Assembly (NCBI GenBank): GCA_023433855.1
Contig: JAEYTV010000075.1
Location: forward strand, 1-6,087
Reading direction: 5' to 3'
DNA: 6,087 nt
From: Pseudomonadota bacterium
GTDB lineage: Bacteria > Pseudomonadota > Alphaproteobacteria > Rhizobiales > Rhizobiaceae
Shown here in pieces: positions 5,678-6,087 of the stretch (the stretch's first letter is position 1; each line of letters begins with the position of its first letter). The notes under the pieces are model-generated. The model was given only the letters and a program-made list of their open reading frames with translations. It was not told the origin of the DNA and did no database searches. Position numbers and translations under genes: made by a program.

Positions 5678-5703
5678 AACCTCCAGAGACTGGAGCTTTC
5701 TAG
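5673..5703 (-). promoter_or_regulatory. Possible MerR-type promoter for dmeF
   Basis: On the minus strand TATCTA (-10, 5673-5678) and CTAGAA (weak -35, 5698-5703) are 19 bp apart, with the dyad at 5681-5695 filling the spacer. A stretched 19-20 bp spacer over a dyad is the known hallmark of promoters activated by MerR regulators through DNA distortion. The -35 is poor, as expected for an activator-dependent promoter, so the exact hexamers are uncertain. The resulting leader would be about 120 bases. Confidence 0.4.
5681..5695. promoter_or_regulatory. MerR-family operator candidate
   Basis: CTCCAG-AGA-CTGGAG is a perfect 6-3-6 inverted repeat, extended by AA/TT after one mismatched pair on each side. 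It resembles ZntR, CueR and CadR operators in length and in being a GC-containing dyad between divergent genes. It is the only such dyad in the gap between dmeF and the regulator gene. Confidence 0.6.
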
Positions 5704-5716
5704 GGAAACCCGTGCC

Positions 5717-6087
5717 ATGCTGTCGATCGGCGATCTTTCCAGGCGTACCGGCGTGAAGGTGCCCACCATCCGCTATTACGAGCAGATGGGCCTGCTGGCG
5801 GCACCTGACCGTTCGGAAGGCAACCAGCGGCGCTACGAGCGCAGCGACGTCGAACGTCTCGCCTTCATCCGGCATGCACGCAGTCTCGGCCTCGACATCC
5901 CGGCGATCCGCGAGCTCATCAAGCTCAGCGAACATCCGAAAGAACCCTGCGCGAACGCCGACCGCATCGCCGCCGATCACCTCGTCGCCGTGCGCGAGAA
6001 GATCGCCAGCCTGAAGAAGCTGGAGCACGAGCTGGAGCGGATCGTTTCCCATTGCGACGGCGGCCACCGGATCGAGGACTGCTATGT
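5717..6087 (+). CDS. MerR-family metal-responsive regulator (ZntR/CadR-like), 3' end outside window
   Basis: The visible 123 residues are the N-terminal part of a MerR-family transcription factor; the reading frame runs off the window end. Residues 1-25 (SIGDLSRRTGVKVPTIRYYEQMGLL) are the winged helix-turn-helix, followed by the wing with NQRRY (36-40). Residues about 80-110 form the dimerisation coiled coil. Metal-site residues follow the ZntR pattern: Cys78, then His112, Cys113, His117 and Cys122, equivalent to ZntR Cys79, Cys114, Cys115, His119 and Cys124, with His replacing the first of the Cys pair. A divalent metal (Zn, Cd, Pb, possibly Co or Ni) is therefore likelier than Cu(I). It is divergent from dmeF and has a dyad in the shared gap, so it probably activates dmeF and limits its own synthesis. 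The length of the C-terminus is unknown. Confidence 0.88.
   Translation, partial: MLSIGDLSRRTGVKVPTIRYYEQMGLLAAPDRSEGNQRRYERSDVERLAFIRHARSLGLDIPAIRELIKLSEHPKEPCANADRIAADHLVAVREKIASLKKLEHELERIVSHCDGGHRIEDCY

Noticed and set aside
4591..5769. A 392-codon minus-strand frame overlapping dmeF
   Set aside because: It is offset by one frame from dmeF, rich in Arg, Pro and Ser, and lacks membrane segments. dmeF in the same region has all CDF hallmarks.
5672..6067. A 131-codon minus-strand frame opposite the MerR-type gene
   Set aside because: The plus strand encodes an unmistakable MerR helix-turn-helix and metal site over the same bases.
1..6087. A new defence, mobile or biosynthetic system
   Set aside because: All sizeable genes belong to ordinary chromosomal families with uniform base composition. 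No integrase, transposase, toxin-antitoxin pair, tRNA-linked repeat or nuclease was found.

Overview
The window reads as ordinary chromosomal DNA from an alphaproteobacterium of the Hyphomicrobiales, most likely Rhizobiaceae (Rhizobium, Agrobacterium, Ensifer or a close relative). The grounds are high GC with strongly GC-biased third codon positions, a DUF930 gene (a family essentially confined to this order), promoter candidates of the rhizobial CTTGAC-N17-CTATAT type, a textbook CtrA box (TTAA-N7-TTAA), and rhizobial-looking versions of oligopeptidase B and DmeF. No tRNA, rRNA, CRISPR array, insertion sequence, integrase or phage gene was seen. There is no clear sign of a new defence or mobile system.

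Layout, left to right. A run of 24 C residues opens the window and is probably a contig-end or assembly artefact. It is followed by an AI-2E family membrane transporter (56-1225, +). Converging on it with an 11-bp gap, under a shared hairpin, is a small secreted DUF930 protein (1237-1623, -). A 280-bp divergent gap (1624-1903) holds two abutting palindromes and a good promoter candidate for oligopeptidase B (ptrB, 1904-4015, +), which starts at TTG. A 291-bp gap (4016-4306) holds a small tandem repeat over the ptrB stop, a strong GC hairpin, and an AT-richer control region with the CtrA box. That region lies directly before an unrecognised 87-residue protein (4307-4570, +). This gene converges with a Co/Ni efflux transporter of the cation diffusion facilitator family (dmeF, 4581-5543, -). 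Divergent from dmeF is a MerR-family metal sensor (5717 onward, +), cut off by the window end.

How they work together. The only clear functional module is the right-hand one. dmeF and the MerR gene are divergent and share a 173-bp gap with a perfect 6-3-6 inverted repeat placed between overlapping promoter candidates, the classical layout of a MerR sensor controlling its exporter. The sensor carries the ZntR-type metal-binding Cys/His pattern. In characterised rhizobia dmeF is instead preceded by the RcnR/CsoR-type repressor gene dmeR, so this pairing is worth checking. The other genes look like independent units: a peptidase, a membrane transporter, a small exported protein and a possibly cell-cycle-controlled small protein.
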